This document shows, piece by piece, positions 25,287 to 34,584 of a stretch of 64,000 nucleotides of DNA. This DNA comes from Maridesulfovibrio sp. (GTDB lineage Bacteria; Desulfobacterota; Desulfovibrionia; Desulfovibrionales; Desulfovibrionaceae): assembly GCF_963676065.1 (NCBI RefSeq), contig NZ_OY780933.1:2071001-2135000 (forward strand). The letters are read 5' to 3'. Below the pieces are notes generated by a model that was not told where the DNA came from, did no database searches, and was given only the letters and a program-made list of their open reading frames with translations. The stretch's first letter is position 1. Each line of letters opens with the position of its first letter. The position numbers and the translations under genes were made by a program.

Positions 25287-25648
25287 TCGTGAGATTGGGT
25301 ATCTAGCTAATCCTCGCTGGTTTGGCAAGAAAAAAATTAATAAAAAAAATAATTTCAAATTGTACGCGGATGAATTTTTATATTCTTGCACATAAACTCC
25401 CAATGTTTTAATGTGATACAAAGGAGAACAATAAAATTAATCCTAAAATGTTCAACGTATGATTTTTTAGTGAAATTCGGGGAGTTTGTTGGACAAAAAT
25501 ACTCATCTGTGACAAGTTTTGCTTACGGTTGATGGTCAAATTGATATTAATGTTTTCGGCCATTTTAATAAATTAAAAGAAATTACCTGTATATATAAAC
25601 TGTTAGGCTTCTGATGGGCTTGTATCGTAGCGAAAGGAGATCAGGTTA
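25287..25648. other. Divergent promoter region, tRNA-Pro / chemotaxis operon
   Basis: No gene is seen. The left end holds the tRNA promoter. On the plus strand TTGATA (25541-25546) and TTTAAT (25564-25569), 17 bp apart, are a candidate sigma-70 promoter about 80 bases upstream of cheB. No sigma-28-type motif was found. Confidence 0.45.
25300..25328 (-). promoter_or_regulatory. tRNA-Pro promoter
   Basis: TTGCCA (25323-25328) and TAGATA (25300-25305) are 17 bp apart on the minus strand, ending 13 bases before the first tRNA base. Confidence 0.65.
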
Positions 25649-26698
25649 GTGATAAATGTCGTTGTTGTAGATGATTCCGCATTCATGCGCAAAGCGATCA
25701 GCACCATGCTGGAAAAGGACCCGGGGATTCGGGTTGTTGCCACTGCGCGTGACGGGGAAGAAGGTTTAAGGGTCATCCGGAAGCATAACCCGGACGTAGT
25801 TACCCTTGATATTGAAATGCCCAAGATGGACGGTCTTACCGCGCTCAGGCATATAATGATGGAAATGCCCCGGCCTGTGCTGATGGTAAGTTCCCTTACA
25901 ACTGAAGGTGCTGAGTCTACACTGAAAGCCATGGATCTGGGGGCTGTTGATTTTATTCCGAAGCAGCTTTCCAAGGTGTCTCTCGACATTGTTAAAATTG
26001 AAAATGATCTCATTTCAAAAGTAAAAACAGTTGCCAGACGTAAAATGCGTCCGGTTCCGCGACTGCGCAGTTCTGTTGCCGCCCGCAGATCGGCAGCTCC
26101 CGCCCAGATAAGGCGTGGGCGCGCTAAGCGTGACGTTGTTGTTATCGGTGTGTCCACCGGTGGCCCGCCGGCAGTCCAGAAAATACTTTCTTCACTGCCC
26201 AAGGACTTTCCTGCTGGAATTGTAATAGCGCAGCATATGCCGAAAGCCTTTACCGGTCCTTTTGCCAATCGCCTTAACGGGGTCAGTCAAATCTCAGTCA
26301 AGGAAGCCGAAACAGGTGACAGGCTGTTGCCCGGTCACGCATTTGTCGCTCCTGGAGGATCCCATCTTATAATTAACCAGAAGGTCAGCAGAATTGATCT
26401 TATTGTAACACCCGAGCCTAAAGAGGCTCTCTATAAGCCTTCGGCAAACGTTCTTGTTTCATCGGTGGCTAAAGCGGTCGGGCGTAGAGCCTTGGGAGTA
26501 ATTCTGACCGGAATGGGTAATGATGGGCGTGATGGAATACGGGAACTTAAAAGTAAAGGTGGAAGGGCTATTGCCCAGAGCGACTCTTCTTGTGTTGTTT
26601 ACGGCATGCCGAAAGCCATTGTTGATGATGGACTCGCTGATGAAATTGTAGATATTGATGATATGGCCAATGCAATTATCAATAATCTTTACCTGTAA
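25649..26698 (+). CDS. cheB: CheB, chemoreceptor methylesterase/deamidase
   Basis: Removes methyl groups from receptor glutamates when phosphorylated by CheA. The receiver domain (residues 1-120) has Asp8-Asp9 and the phosphorylation site Asp54. A basic linker (about 130-165) follows, then the methylesterase domain with the catalytic triad Ser169 (GVSTGG), His196 (AQHMP) and Asp292 (GMGNDGRDG). The start is GTG with AAGGAGATC at 8-10 bases. It opens the chemotaxis operon (cheB, HEAT gene, cheR, parA, cheW, cheY, cheA). Confidence 0.96.
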   Translation: MINVVVVDDSAFMRKAISTMLEKDPGIRVVATARDGEEGLRVIRKHNPDVVTLDIEMPKMDGLTALRHIMMEMPRPVLMVSSLTTEGAESTLKAMDLGAVDFIPKQLSKVSLDIVKIENDLISKVKTVARRKMRPVPRLRSSVAARRSAAPAQIRRGRAKRDVVVIGVSTGGPPAVQKILSSLPKDFPAGIVIAQHMPKAFTGPFANRLNGVSQISVKEAETGDRLLPGHAFVAPGGSHLIINQKVSRIDLIVTPEPKEALYKPSANVLVSSVAKAVGRRALGVILTGMGNDGRDGIRELKSKGGRAIAQSDSSCVVYGMPKAIVDDGLADEIVDIDDMANAIINNLYL

Positions 26699-26757
26699 TA
26701 TTTTTTATGATGCAACCGCGAGAAGCCTTGCGGATCTAAACAAAATGGGGACTTGCA

Positions 26758-28686
26758 ATGACGGATTGTTTAAAGGTTCTTGAAGAACTTAAAAGCGATG
26801 ATAATGAAGTCGTCCGTGAGGCCGCTTTTCAAGCCGGTGAGCTGAAGTGCGTGGATGCCGTGCCGCAGTTGGCTGCTCTTTTAACGACCAGCCATCTGGG
26901 ACTGCAGGAAGCTGCTGATCATGCATTGCGTGGAATCGGCGGCAAAGGAGCTGTGCAGGCGGTTGTTCCGTTACTGCGTTCAGATGATGCTCCGGTCCGT
27001 AATCTTTCCATGGATATACTGCGTGAAGTGGGAGCACAGGATTTTGCCTCACTGGTGGAGCTTGTTCATGATGATGACGCTGATATTAGAATTTTCGCAA
27101 CAGATATCCTCGGCTCCACAAACAGTTTTATGGCAGTTGAGCCGCTTTGCGATGCCTTGCTGAAAGACCCGGAAGTCAATGTCCGTTATCAGGCCGCAGT
27201 AAGCCTTGGGGATTTGGCAAATCCCGCTGCCGCGCGCTGCCTTAATAAGGCTATGCAGGATGATGAATGGGTGCAGTATGCGGTTATTGAGGCGCTGGCG
27301 AAAATCAAGCATTCCAGCTCCGTAGATGCATTGGTAAAGGCCCTTAGTTCGAGTTCCGATCTTGTCGCTTCCATGATCGTGGATGCACTCGGTGAGGTTG
27401 GTAATATCAAAGCGGTTACCATGCTGCTGCGCCATTTGGACAACAGCCCCACAGCCCTGCGCAACAAGATTGTGAAGGCCATAGTAAGTATCCTCGGCGG
27501 AAAATCGCTCAAGCTGCTTTCCGAAAGCGAGCGGGAAAAGTTGCGGGAATACATGCTGGTGGCGCTTAAAGATGAAGATGAAGACGTTCAGGATGCCGCT
27601 ATTGCCGGTTTGAGCTACGTTGGGGGTGAAAAAGCCACCGAAGTTGTTCTTGACCTCGCCAGTGAGCTTGACCCTGACCGTGATCGTGACCGGCTAACCA
27701 CCATTATCGCCGATCTTTCCAATATAGGATTAAATGATGCTTTGATTGCCGCGTTGAACAGCGGTGACTTTAAGAAGTCGGCAATTGTCATTGAAATTCT
27801 TTCCCGACTGGAAGGTCCGGAAGTTTCAGGTGCCCTGATGGATGCTTTTGAAAGCGGGGACCGTGAAATTAAAAGGGGAATTCTCGAGGCGCTTGTCGGT
27901 ACTGCCGGTGATGAGGCCAAAAGCTTTTTTGAAAATGTTCTTGAGAAAGAACAGGACGGCTCAATGCTCAAGTCCGCCATCAACTTCCTCGGCAGCAAGC
28001 TTAATGATGTCGACGCGGTTGATTCTATCTTTGCCCTTCTTTCCCATCCATACGATGATGTGAAGGAAGCTGCCTTGAATGCCTGTGTGGCCATTGGCGG
28101 CGAGGATGTAAACCGGCGTTTTGTGGAACTTTTCAGCAGCGATGAGCCTATCGATAGATTGATGGCTGTCTTCGCTATGGGCAAGATAGATTCTCTCGGA
28201 AATCTTGAGCATATCAGAATCGCCCTGGAGGACGAAGTCCCGGACATCAGGAAAATCGCGCTTGAAGCACTGCATGAATGCGCCGGAGACCCTGAAAGTA
28301 TGTCCCTTGTTTTTTCAAGGTTGCATGATGAAAACCGTGATGTGCGGTTGACTGTGATTGAATTGTTGGGAGGCTGTTACACAGAGGAAGTCATCCCTTA
28401 TATTATACAGGCTCTTCAGGACGATGACGACTGGGTGCAGATTCGAGCTGCTGAAGCCCTTGGCGAACATCGTGAAGAAAAAGCTCTGCCTCAACTTATA
28501 ACAATGCTGGACTCTCCACATAAGCTTGTGGTCCTCAAAGTAATTGAAGTTTTAGGCGCCATTGGCGGAACTATGGCGTTTCAGGCTCTTCTGGAAGCGT
28601 CCAACTCAGGGTCAGATCCTGAAGTTATTCAAGCCGCTGAAGAGGCCATTTTGAGAATTCAGGAAGAGCAAGGAGAAGGGAATTAG
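26758..28686 (+). CDS. HEAT-repeat protein of the chemotaxis operon
   Basis: A 642-residue protein made almost wholly of HEAT/PBS-lyase-type helical repeats of about 31 residues, about 18-20 of them (for example DNEVVREAAFQAGEL, PEVNVRYQAAVSLGDL, DVRLTVIELLGG, DDWVQIRAAEALGEH). It has no signal peptide, TM or catalytic motif. It sits between cheB and cheR, with its stop codon abutting the cheR start, so it is very probably part of the signalling machinery as a curved protein-binding scaffold. Genes like it are known in deltaproteobacterial che operons, but a defined role is not known to me. Confidence 0.88.
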   Translation: MTDCLKVLEELKSDDNEVVREAAFQAGELKCVDAVPQLAALLTTSHLGLQEAADHALRGIGGKGAVQAVVPLLRSDDAPVRNLSMDILREVGAQDFASLVELVHDDDADIRIFATDILGSTNSFMAVEPLCDALLKDPEVNVRYQAAVSLGDLANPAAARCLNKAMQDDEWVQYAVIEALAKIKHSSSVDALVKALSSSSDLVASMIVDALGEVGNIKAVTMLLRHLDNSPTALRNKIVKAIVSILGGKSLKLLSESEREKLREYMLVALKDEDEDVQDAAIAGLSYVGGEKATEVVLDLASELDPDRDRDRLTTIIADLSNIGLNDALIAALNSGDFKKSAIVIEILSRLEGPEVSGALMDAFESGDREIKRGILEALVGTAGDEAKSFFENVLEKEQDGSMLKSAINFLGSKLNDVDAVDSIFALLSHPYDDVKEAALNACVAIGGEDVNRRFVELFSSDEPIDRLMAVFAMGKIDSLGNLEHIRIALEDEVPDIRKIALEALHECAGDPESMSLVFSRLHDENRDVRLTVIELLGGCYTEEVIPYIIQALQDDDDWVQIRAAEALGEHREEKALPQLITMLDSPHKLVVLKVIEVLGAIGGTMAFQALLEASNSGSDPEVIQAAEEAILRIQEEQGEGN

Positions 28687-29565
28687 ATGTCTTCTCTGTT
28701 TTCAAAGACAATATCACTGCGGAAAGAGCTGAAAATTTCCGATTTGGAATTCACTCAGCTCAGGGATTTTATTTATGAGCAGGCGGGTATCTTTATTGCG
28801 GCTAACCGCAAGTATCTGCTTGAGAATCGGCTTGCTAACCGTTTGAAAGAACTAAATCTCAAGAGTTTTGGCGAGTATTATTCATACCTGCAATATGACC
28901 CGGGCAGAAAGGCGGAGCTTAATAAACTTTTCGAGGTGATCACCACCAATGAAACCAGTTTTTACCGCAACCCGCCGCAACTGAAGGTCTTTCAGACCAA
29001 GGTTCTGCCCGCGGTTCTTGATGAGTTGCGTAAAAAAAGACGCAAACGCCTGCGGATCTGGTCTGCCGGTTGTTCCACAGGGGAGGAACCGTACACTCTG
29101 TCCATGATCATTCATGATGTGCTTGGTTCTGAACTCAGCAGCTGGGATATCAAAATTACTGCAAACGACCTTTCCGAGCGGGTGCTTAAATCTGCACGCA
29201 GAGCCGTTTATAGTGAATATTCATTGCGTACAACTCCTAAACCCATCATTGCCAAGTATTTTGATAAGGATGGGAAACAGTATAAAGTAAAACCCTCAGT
29301 CAAAAAATTGGTCAGCTTTGGGCAGATCAATCTCAGTGATCGCATGCAGGTCAAACGTGTTGAACGTTCTGAAATTGTTTTTTGCAGAAACGTGATCATT
29401 TATTTTGACGAAGATATGAAGAAAAAAGTCATAAATGCCTATTATGATAACCTTGTTCCCGGCGGTTATCTTATCATCGGGCATTCCGAATCCCTGCACA
29501 ATATTACCAGGGCATTCAAACCGGTTCATCATCCGGGAGCGATTATTTATCAGAAACTGGAATAG
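28687..29565 (+). CDS. cheR: CheR, chemoreceptor methyltransferase
   Basis: Adds methyl groups from SAM to receptor glutamates. An N-terminal alpha-helical domain (DLEFTQLRDFIYEQAGI, NRLANRLKELNL) is followed by the SAM-binding domain with IWSAGCSTGEEPYTLSM and FCRNVIIYFDED. NETSFYRN is the conserved segment before the SAM domain. Length 292 is normal. The ATG follows the HEAT gene stop directly, with AGGAGAAGGG upstream. Confidence 0.95.
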   Translation: MSSLFSKTISLRKELKISDLEFTQLRDFIYEQAGIFIAANRKYLLENRLANRLKELNLKSFGEYYSYLQYDPGRKAELNKLFEVITTNETSFYRNPPQLKVFQTKVLPAVLDELRKKRRKRLRIWSAGCSTGEEPYTLSMIIHDVLGSELSSWDIKITANDLSERVLKSARRAVYSEYSLRTTPKPIIAKYFDKDGKQYKVKPSVKKLVSFGQINLSDRMQVKRVERSEIVFCRNVIIYFDEDMKKKVINAYYDNLVPGGYLIIGHSESLHNITRAFKPVHHPGAIIYQKLE

Positions 29566-29610
29566 TAGTAGCTTGCGGTAGGATAAATCTTTAAAAAACT
29601 GCGGGCTGCT

Positions 29611-30432
29611 ATGGAAAATAGTATTGATGAAAAGCAGTTAAGTGAAACTGCACCACCGGCGAAAGTTTACGCAATCGCCAACCAGAAAGGGGGAGTCGGC
29701 AAAACTACAACGGCTTTGACACTTGGAGAGGCTCTAACCAGACTTTCAAAGAAGGTTCTTGTTATTGACCTTGATCCTCATGCCAATGCCTCAGTACATA
29801 TGTCGTACTTTCCGGAAACTGTTACAACATCGGCTCATGATCTGTTTTTTGACAATGCCGATTTCAAGCTCCTCTGGGGCGAAATCGTTAAAAAGCGTGA
29901 ATGGGTAGGCTTTGACTTTGTCCCGGCCAGCATTCGGCTCTCAGAGCTGGAGGTTGACCTTAAGGATCGAAAGAATAAGGGAATGGTACTTTCCAATTCG
30001 TTGGAGGAGATCAAGGAATATTACGATTATATTTTGATCGACTGTCCGCCCCATGTGGGAGTCCTGCTGGTTAATGCCATTGTGGCTGCGGACATTGTCC
30101 TGATTCCCATTCAGACGGATTTTTTGGCCCTTTACGGTATTCGTTTGCTCTTTGATACGATTAAAATTTTGAACAAGGTGCTGCCCAGTCCGGTAAAATT
30201 CCGGGCTTTACCTACCATGTATGACGGTCGGGCGGGGGCTTGCAGAAAAATTTTGAATTTGATCAGGAGAAAGCTTGGGGATAAGGTTTTCTGCACTGTT
30301 GTCCACATGGACACCAAGTTCAGAGAAGCTTGCGCCAGCGGAAAGACTATTTTTGATATAGATCCTTCCACGCGAGGCGCTTTAGAATATATGCAGTTGG
30401 CAAGAGAGATAGTCAGAAATGAAGACGCCTGA
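29611..30432 (+). CDS. ParA/MinD-family ATPase of the chemotaxis operon
   Basis: A deviant Walker A NQKGGVGKTT (Lys26 and Lys31) marks the ParA/Soj/ParC class, with the VLVIDLDPHANAS switch and LIDCPPHVG Walker B. Such ATPases in che operons (ParC of Vibrio, PpfA of Rhodobacter) position chemosensory arrays and segregate them at division. No parB is present; the following CheW has an extra N-terminal region that could act as its partner. The gene overlaps cheW by 14 bases, which implies tight stoichiometry. Confidence 0.92.
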   Translation: MENSIDEKQLSETAPPAKVYAIANQKGGVGKTTTALTLGEALTRLSKKVLVIDLDPHANASVHMSYFPETVTTSAHDLFFDNADFKLLWGEIVKKREWVGFDFVPASIRLSELEVDLKDRKNKGMVLSNSLEEIKEYYDYILIDCPPHVGVLLVNAIVAADIVLIPIQTDFLALYGIRLLFDTIKILNKVLPSPVKFRALPTMYDGRAGACRKILNLIRRKLGDKVFCTVVHMDTKFREACASGKTIFDIDPSTRGALEYMQLAREIVRNEDA

Positions 30433-31117
30433 AGAATATTTTGTTGAAAACGTTAACCTGCCAAGCGAAGAAAAGCAGGCCGGAAACTACACTGATGCCG
30501 AAAAAGCCTTTATGGATAAATATGTCGGTATAGGTGGTGCGGCTGCTTTAGATAATATGCAGCGGGTTGATCCGCGTGGAGATGCAGCCCTTCCCGGGTT
30601 CGGTTCCAGTCCGGTTGACGATTTCGGAGGGGAAGGAAGCTCTGCCGACTTTGAAGAAAAGCTCATGGAAGAGGATGAGATCCAACTGGTAAGTTTTGTT
30701 GTCGGAGACCGTGAATATGGACTGCCTATTATGGTTATTCAGGAAGTGGTCAAAAAAATACCGGTTACATTGCTGCCAGCTGCGCCACGTTTTATGCAGG
30801 GTATCATCAACCTTAGAGGCAGGGTTACACCTGTACTCGACCTGAGGCATCTGCTGGACGACGGGATGGGGGTTCAGGATAAATTTGTAGTTATCTGCAG
30901 ACATAAAGGTTTACAGATAGGTTTGGCCATCAGCGCAGTCAGAACCATGTATCGTGCGGATAAAAAAGATATGGTTTGGGGTGTGGAATCCGAAATAGGT
31001 GTGAGCTCTGATTTTCTGCTCGGTCTTTATAAAAATGGAGAAAAACTGGTCAGTGTTCTTTCCGTGGATCGGCTGGTGGAACAAATTTTAAAGAATGAAG
31101 GAGAGGGAAATGCCTAA
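30419..31117 (+). CDS. cheW: CheW coupling protein with an N-terminal extension
   Basis: Couples receptors to CheA. The CheW fold begins at about residue 88 (IQLVSFVVGDREYGLPIMVIQEV) with the conserved IINLRGRVTPVLDLR. The preceding 85 residues are an added, acidic, probably unstructured segment (ENVNLPSEEKQAG, DDFGGEGSSADFEEK) that standard CheW lacks. Its overlap with parA makes it a plausible docking tail for the ParA ATPase, as proposed for AIF-type extensions in Vibrio; this is inference. It overlaps cheY by 8 bases. Confidence 0.92.
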   Translation: MKTPEEYFVENVNLPSEEKQAGNYTDAEKAFMDKYVGIGGAAALDNMQRVDPRGDAALPGFGSSPVDDFGGEGSSADFEEKLMEEDEIQLVSFVVGDREYGLPIMVIQEVVKKIPVTLLPAAPRFMQGIINLRGRVTPVLDLRHLLDDGMGVQDKFVVICRHKGLQIGLAISAVRTMYRADKKDMVWGVESEIGVSSDFLLGLYKNGEKLVSVLSVDRLVEQILKNEGEGNA

Positions 31118-31478
31118 ACATATTCTGATAGTGGACGATTCAAAGACTGTAAGGAACCTCGTCGCCTTCATTATGAAAAAGGAAGGATTCAAGGTTACAA
31201 CCGCAGAAGACGGACTGGACGGTCTTGAAAAGCTCTACAGTCTCGACAAAGTGGATCTGATTATTTCAGATGTAAACATGCCTAGAATGGACGGTTTTAC
31301 TTACATCAAAACAGTTCGTGAGCAGGATATATACAAGGATATTCCTATAATCGTGCTTTCAACTGAAGGTCAGGAAAAAGATATTCAGACTGGCTTAAGC
31401 CTTGGTGCCAACCTGTACATGGTTAAGCCTGCTCAGCCTGAAAAGATGGTCAAGAATATTAAAATGCTTTTAGGATAG
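31110..31478 (+). CDS. cheY: CheY-like response regulator
   Basis: A single receiver domain of 122 residues: acidic pair Asp9-Asp10, phosphorylation site Asp54 (LIISDVNMPRMDG), switch Thr/Ser in IVLSTEG, and the Lys-Pro pair in YMVKPAQ. It would be phosphorylated by CheA and act on the flagellar motor. ATG 31110 has GGAGAGG directly upstream; an upstream in-frame ATG at 31095 does not. Confidence 0.94.
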   Translation: MPKHILIVDDSKTVRNLVAFIMKKEGFKVTTAEDGLDGLEKLYSLDKVDLIISDVNMPRMDGFTYIKTVREQDIYKDIPIIVLSTEGQEKDIQTGLSLGANLYMVKPAQPEKMVKNIKMLLG

Positions 31479-31561
31479 TTACCTAACAGTCCCTGTGGAC
31501 TGCCGCTGGATTTGACTGCAATTGACGTATGCAGAAGAACTTTAAAGACAGGGGGCTCTAG

Positions 31562-34471
31562 ATGAGCCAGGATTTCATGGATCCTGAAATTTTTGCTGAT
31601 TTTATCATTGAAGCTAAAGAACATCTCGAAACTATTGAGCCCAACTTGCTTGAGCTTGAAAATAATCCCGAGAATCTTGATCTTCTGAATGAAATCTTCA
31701 GGCCGATGCATTCGCTTAAAGGTGCTTCGGGTTTTCTTGGGTTGAATACCATTAATGGTTTGGCCCACAGGGCTGAGAATATTCTTGATGAACTTCGCAA
31801 GGGCGAAATTGCGGTAACATCCGAAATTATGGATGTGATTCTTGCCGCTACGGATTTGCTACGTCAAATGATTGATAATCTGGACGAGCTTGGTAATGAA
31901 GGTGAAGTCGATACCTCCATCACAATTGAAAGGATTGATGCTATCATGTCCGGTGAATCTCCCGCTCCTTTACATCCGGAAGAAGCTGTTGCCGAGCCGG
32001 AACCCGAGCCGGAACCTGAACCGGAACCCGTGCTGGAAGAGGTTGAACCGGTTGAGGAATATTTTGAAGCAGAAGTTGATTCGCCGCAGACACAAATGGT
32101 GCAGGAGTCCAATATGGCCGAAACAGGACGTAAACAGGCTTTTCAGTACGTAGCTATCGTTAATGAGGAAGCCGAACCCTACAAACTTACCACTGTAGGG
32201 GAAGGGCATCTGGCAGATTTTCTTGAGGAAGCCCATGAAATTATTGAAAATTTGACCAACGGTTTGCTTGAGCTTGAACAAGACCCTGATGGTAATGACG
32301 ATCTCATTAACGATATATTCAGATATTTCCATAACCTGAAAGGTAACAGCGGAATTATCGGTTTTCGTGAGCTTAATTCGTTGACCCATGAAGCTGAAAC
32401 CCTCTTGAATAAAGTTCGCAAGGGTGAAGCTTCTGCAAACCGGTCCATGATTGATCTGTTACTGGCGGTTGTTGACGGAATTGAATCACTCATAGCTCAT
32501 GTTTCACCGAAATCAGGTGAAGTTCAGCCTCTTGACATCGATCAACTCGTTAATCCTCTGCAGGAAGCAGTAGAGAAAGGCGAGGTTATCACTGCTGATG
32601 TGCCGGAAGAAGATGAGGCAGCAGATGAAGCTGCAGCTGAGGATGAACCGGAAGAAGAACTGGAACCGGCTGAAGATGGTCTGGACCCTGAAGATGTGGT
32701 TATTTTTGAACAGACTGTCCACCAGCAGCTTGATAATATCGATCTGGCTCTGGCCACTCTCGCCGATGATTCCGGACAGAAAGATTATATTGATGGACTG
32801 TACCGAAGCCTTGTTTCTATTCAGAATTCAGGCGGTTACATGGGCTTTGATAGCCTGCGTGAATATGCTGAGAGAACGGCCGGACTGGTTGATCAGGCAC
32901 GGTCTTCCGATATGGATTTTGGGCTGATGCTTGACCTGCTGCGTCAGGAATGCGGCATTATCTCTGAAATGATTGATTCAGCTGTAGCAGAGCTTAAAGG
33001 CGGAGATGATTCTTCTGCGCCTGAATCCAAGCCTGAGCCTGAGCCTAAGCCTGAACCTAAGCCTGAACCTAAGCCTGAGCCTAAGCCTGAACCCAAGCCT
33101 GAACCCAAGCCTGAACCTAAGCCTGAACCTAAGCCTGAACCCAAGCCAGCAGCTAAGCCTGAACCCAAGCCAGCAGCCAAACCAGCGGCTAAGCCCGCTG
33201 CCAAACCTGCAGCTAAGGCCAAGACGGCAACAGGAGCACCTGCTAAAAGTAAGCCCAAGGCGATGTCCACCATCAGGGTAGATCACCAAAAACTTGATCA
33301 CCTTATGAACCTGATTGGGGAGCTGATTATCAGCAGGGGCCGGTACACCATGCTGGCACGAGGTCTTGAAGAAGGGCATCTCGAAGTTCCGGTTGTTGCC
33401 CAGCAGCTGACTGAAACGACCTATGCTCTTTCGAGGATTTCCGACGACCTGCAGGATACCATCATGAAGGTACGCATGGTCGCGGTGCAGACCGTTTTTT
33501 CCAGATTTCCGCGTTTAGTTCGCGATCTTAGCCGTAAGAGCGGCAAAAGGGTCGAGTTGATAACTGAAGGCGAAGAGACTGAACTCGATAAGAGTGTTGT
33601 CGAAGAAATCGGCGATCCTCTTGTACACTTGATAAGAAACTCTGTGGATCACGGTCTTGAGCCGGAGGAAGAGCGCATCGCCAACGGTAAGACCCCGCAG
33701 GGGCATGTCTGGCTACGCGCTTATCACAAGGGTAATTCCGTTGCCATTGAGGTAGAAGATGACGGTCGGGGAATCGATCCTGATAAAATGCGTAATGTCG
33801 CTATCAAGAAGGGGCTTATTTCACCTGAAGAAGCCCGTAACCTTGATGACCGAGAAGCGATTGAACTGATTTTCGCTCCGGGATTTTCCTCCGCGGAAAA
33901 GGTTACCGATATTTCCGGACGAGGTGTGGGTATGGATGTTGTGCGTAACAACATTAAGGATCTTAAGGGCAGTGTTCACATTTCCTCTGAAGTGGGCAAG
34001 GGCTCTAAATTTACTCTGACACTGCCGCTGACTCTGGCGATCATTGATGCGCTTATGGTCCAGATCAACGGTGCCAACTACGCTATTCCTCTTGATGCGG
34101 TTTCCGAAACCACCAAGATTGAGGCTGAAAGACTCACAGAAGTTAATAACCGTAAGGCAGTCACCCTTCGTGGCGAAGTCCTCGGTATCGCTGAGCTTGC
34201 CGAATTACTGGAACAGCCGGTCAGTGACCCCGAACGCGAAGTTCTGCCGGTAGTTATTGTTCATGATAATGACCGCAGGCTTGGTCTTGTTGTGGACAGG
34301 CTGCTTGAGCGGCAGGAAATTGTTATCAAGCCGCTTGGAAATTACCTTAACGGCTTTGATCTCAAGGGAGTTTCAGGTGCGACCATCATGGGTGACGGTA
34401 GCGTTGTGCTTATCCTTGATCCCCATGAAATATACAGCATGGCGACCGTTAAAAGCGGTTCTATCCAGTAG
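31562..34471 (+). CDS. cheA: CheA histidine kinase with multiple Hpt domains
   Basis: A 969-residue kinase. Hpt1 carries His50 (MHSLKGASGF) and Hpt2 His257 (FHNLKGNSGI). A third Hpt-like segment (YRSLVSIQNSGGYMGF) has Val418 where the His should be. Acidic PEPEPEP linkers lie after Hpt1, and a long PEPK/PAAK linker (about residues 493-552) comes before the dimerisation helix (from about 569, STIRVDHQKLDHLMNLIGEL). The ATPase region has the N box near 691 (IRNSVDHGLEP), DDGRGID near 733 and GRGVGMD near 786, followed by the CheW-like domain. No P2 domain is evident. AGGGGG precedes the ATG. It is the last gene of the operon. Confidence 0.95.
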   Translation: MSQDFMDPEIFADFIIEAKEHLETIEPNLLELENNPENLDLLNEIFRPMHSLKGASGFLGLNTINGLAHRAENILDELRKGEIAVTSEIMDVILAATDLLRQMIDNLDELGNEGEVDTSITIERIDAIMSGESPAPLHPEEAVAEPEPEPEPEPEPVLEEVEPVEEYFEAEVDSPQTQMVQESNMAETGRKQAFQYVAIVNEEAEPYKLTTVGEGHLADFLEEAHEIIENLTNGLLELEQDPDGNDDLINDIFRYFHNLKGNSGIIGFRELNSLTHEAETLLNKVRKGEASANRSMIDLLLAVVDGIESLIAHVSPKSGEVQPLDIDQLVNPLQEAVEKGEVITADVPEEDEAADEAAAEDEPEEELEPAEDGLDPEDVVIFEQTVHQQLDNIDLALATLADDSGQKDYIDGLYRSLVSIQNSGGYMGFDSLREYAERTAGLVDQARSSDMDFGLMLDLLRQECGIISEMIDSAVAELKGGDDSSAPESKPEPEPKPEPKPEPKPEPKPEPKPEPKPEPKPEPKPEPKPAAKPEPKPAAKPAAKPAAKPAAKAKTATGAPAKSKPKAMSTIRVDHQKLDHLMNLIGELIISRGRYTMLARGLEEGHLEVPVVAQQLTETTYALSRISDDLQDTIMKVRMVAVQTVFSRFPRLVRDLSRKSGKRVELITEGEETELDKSVVEEIGDPLVHLIRNSVDHGLEPEEERIANGKTPQGHVWLRAYHKGNSVAIEVEDDGRGIDPDKMRNVAIKKGLISPEEARNLDDREAIELIFAPGFSSAEKVTDISGRGVGMDVVRNNIKDLKGSVHISSEVGKGSKFTLTLPLTLAIIDALMVQINGANYAIPLDAVSETTKIEAERLTEVNNRKAVTLRGEVLGIAELAELLEQPVSDPEREVLPVVIVHDNDRRLGLVVDRLLERQEIVIKPLGNYLNGFDLKGVSGATIMGDGSVVLILDPHEIYSMATVKSGSIQ
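33038..33217 (+). repeat. 12-bp tandem repeat in cheA encoding PEPK/PAAK
   Basis: Fifteen consecutive in-frame 12-bp units: nine PEPK units (33038-33145), then PAAK, PEPK and four PAAK units. Codon choice varies only in third positions (cct/ccc, gag/gaa), so slippage could change the linker length in steps of four residues without a frameshift. Confidence 0.92.
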
Positions 34472-34494
34472 TAAGCTGCCTCATATTAAAACGA

Positions 34495-34530
34495 TAAATC
34501 CCCCTGCTGCTGACGCGGCAGGGGGATTAC
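34495..34530 (+). terminator. Hairpin after cheA
   Basis: AATCCCCCTGC and GCAGGGGGATT form an 11-bp stem with a 9-base loop. No clear T-tract follows, so it may be a weak or Rho-assisted terminator. Confidence 0.6.
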
Positions 34531-34584
34531 TATTGTGGTAAGCTGATCTGAAAAAAATACTGCTTCCCCAGCCGAAATAAGCAA

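Noticed and set aside
33038..33217. CRISPR-like array in cheA
   Set aside because: The 12-bp units are in frame, without spacers, and code for a PEPK linker.
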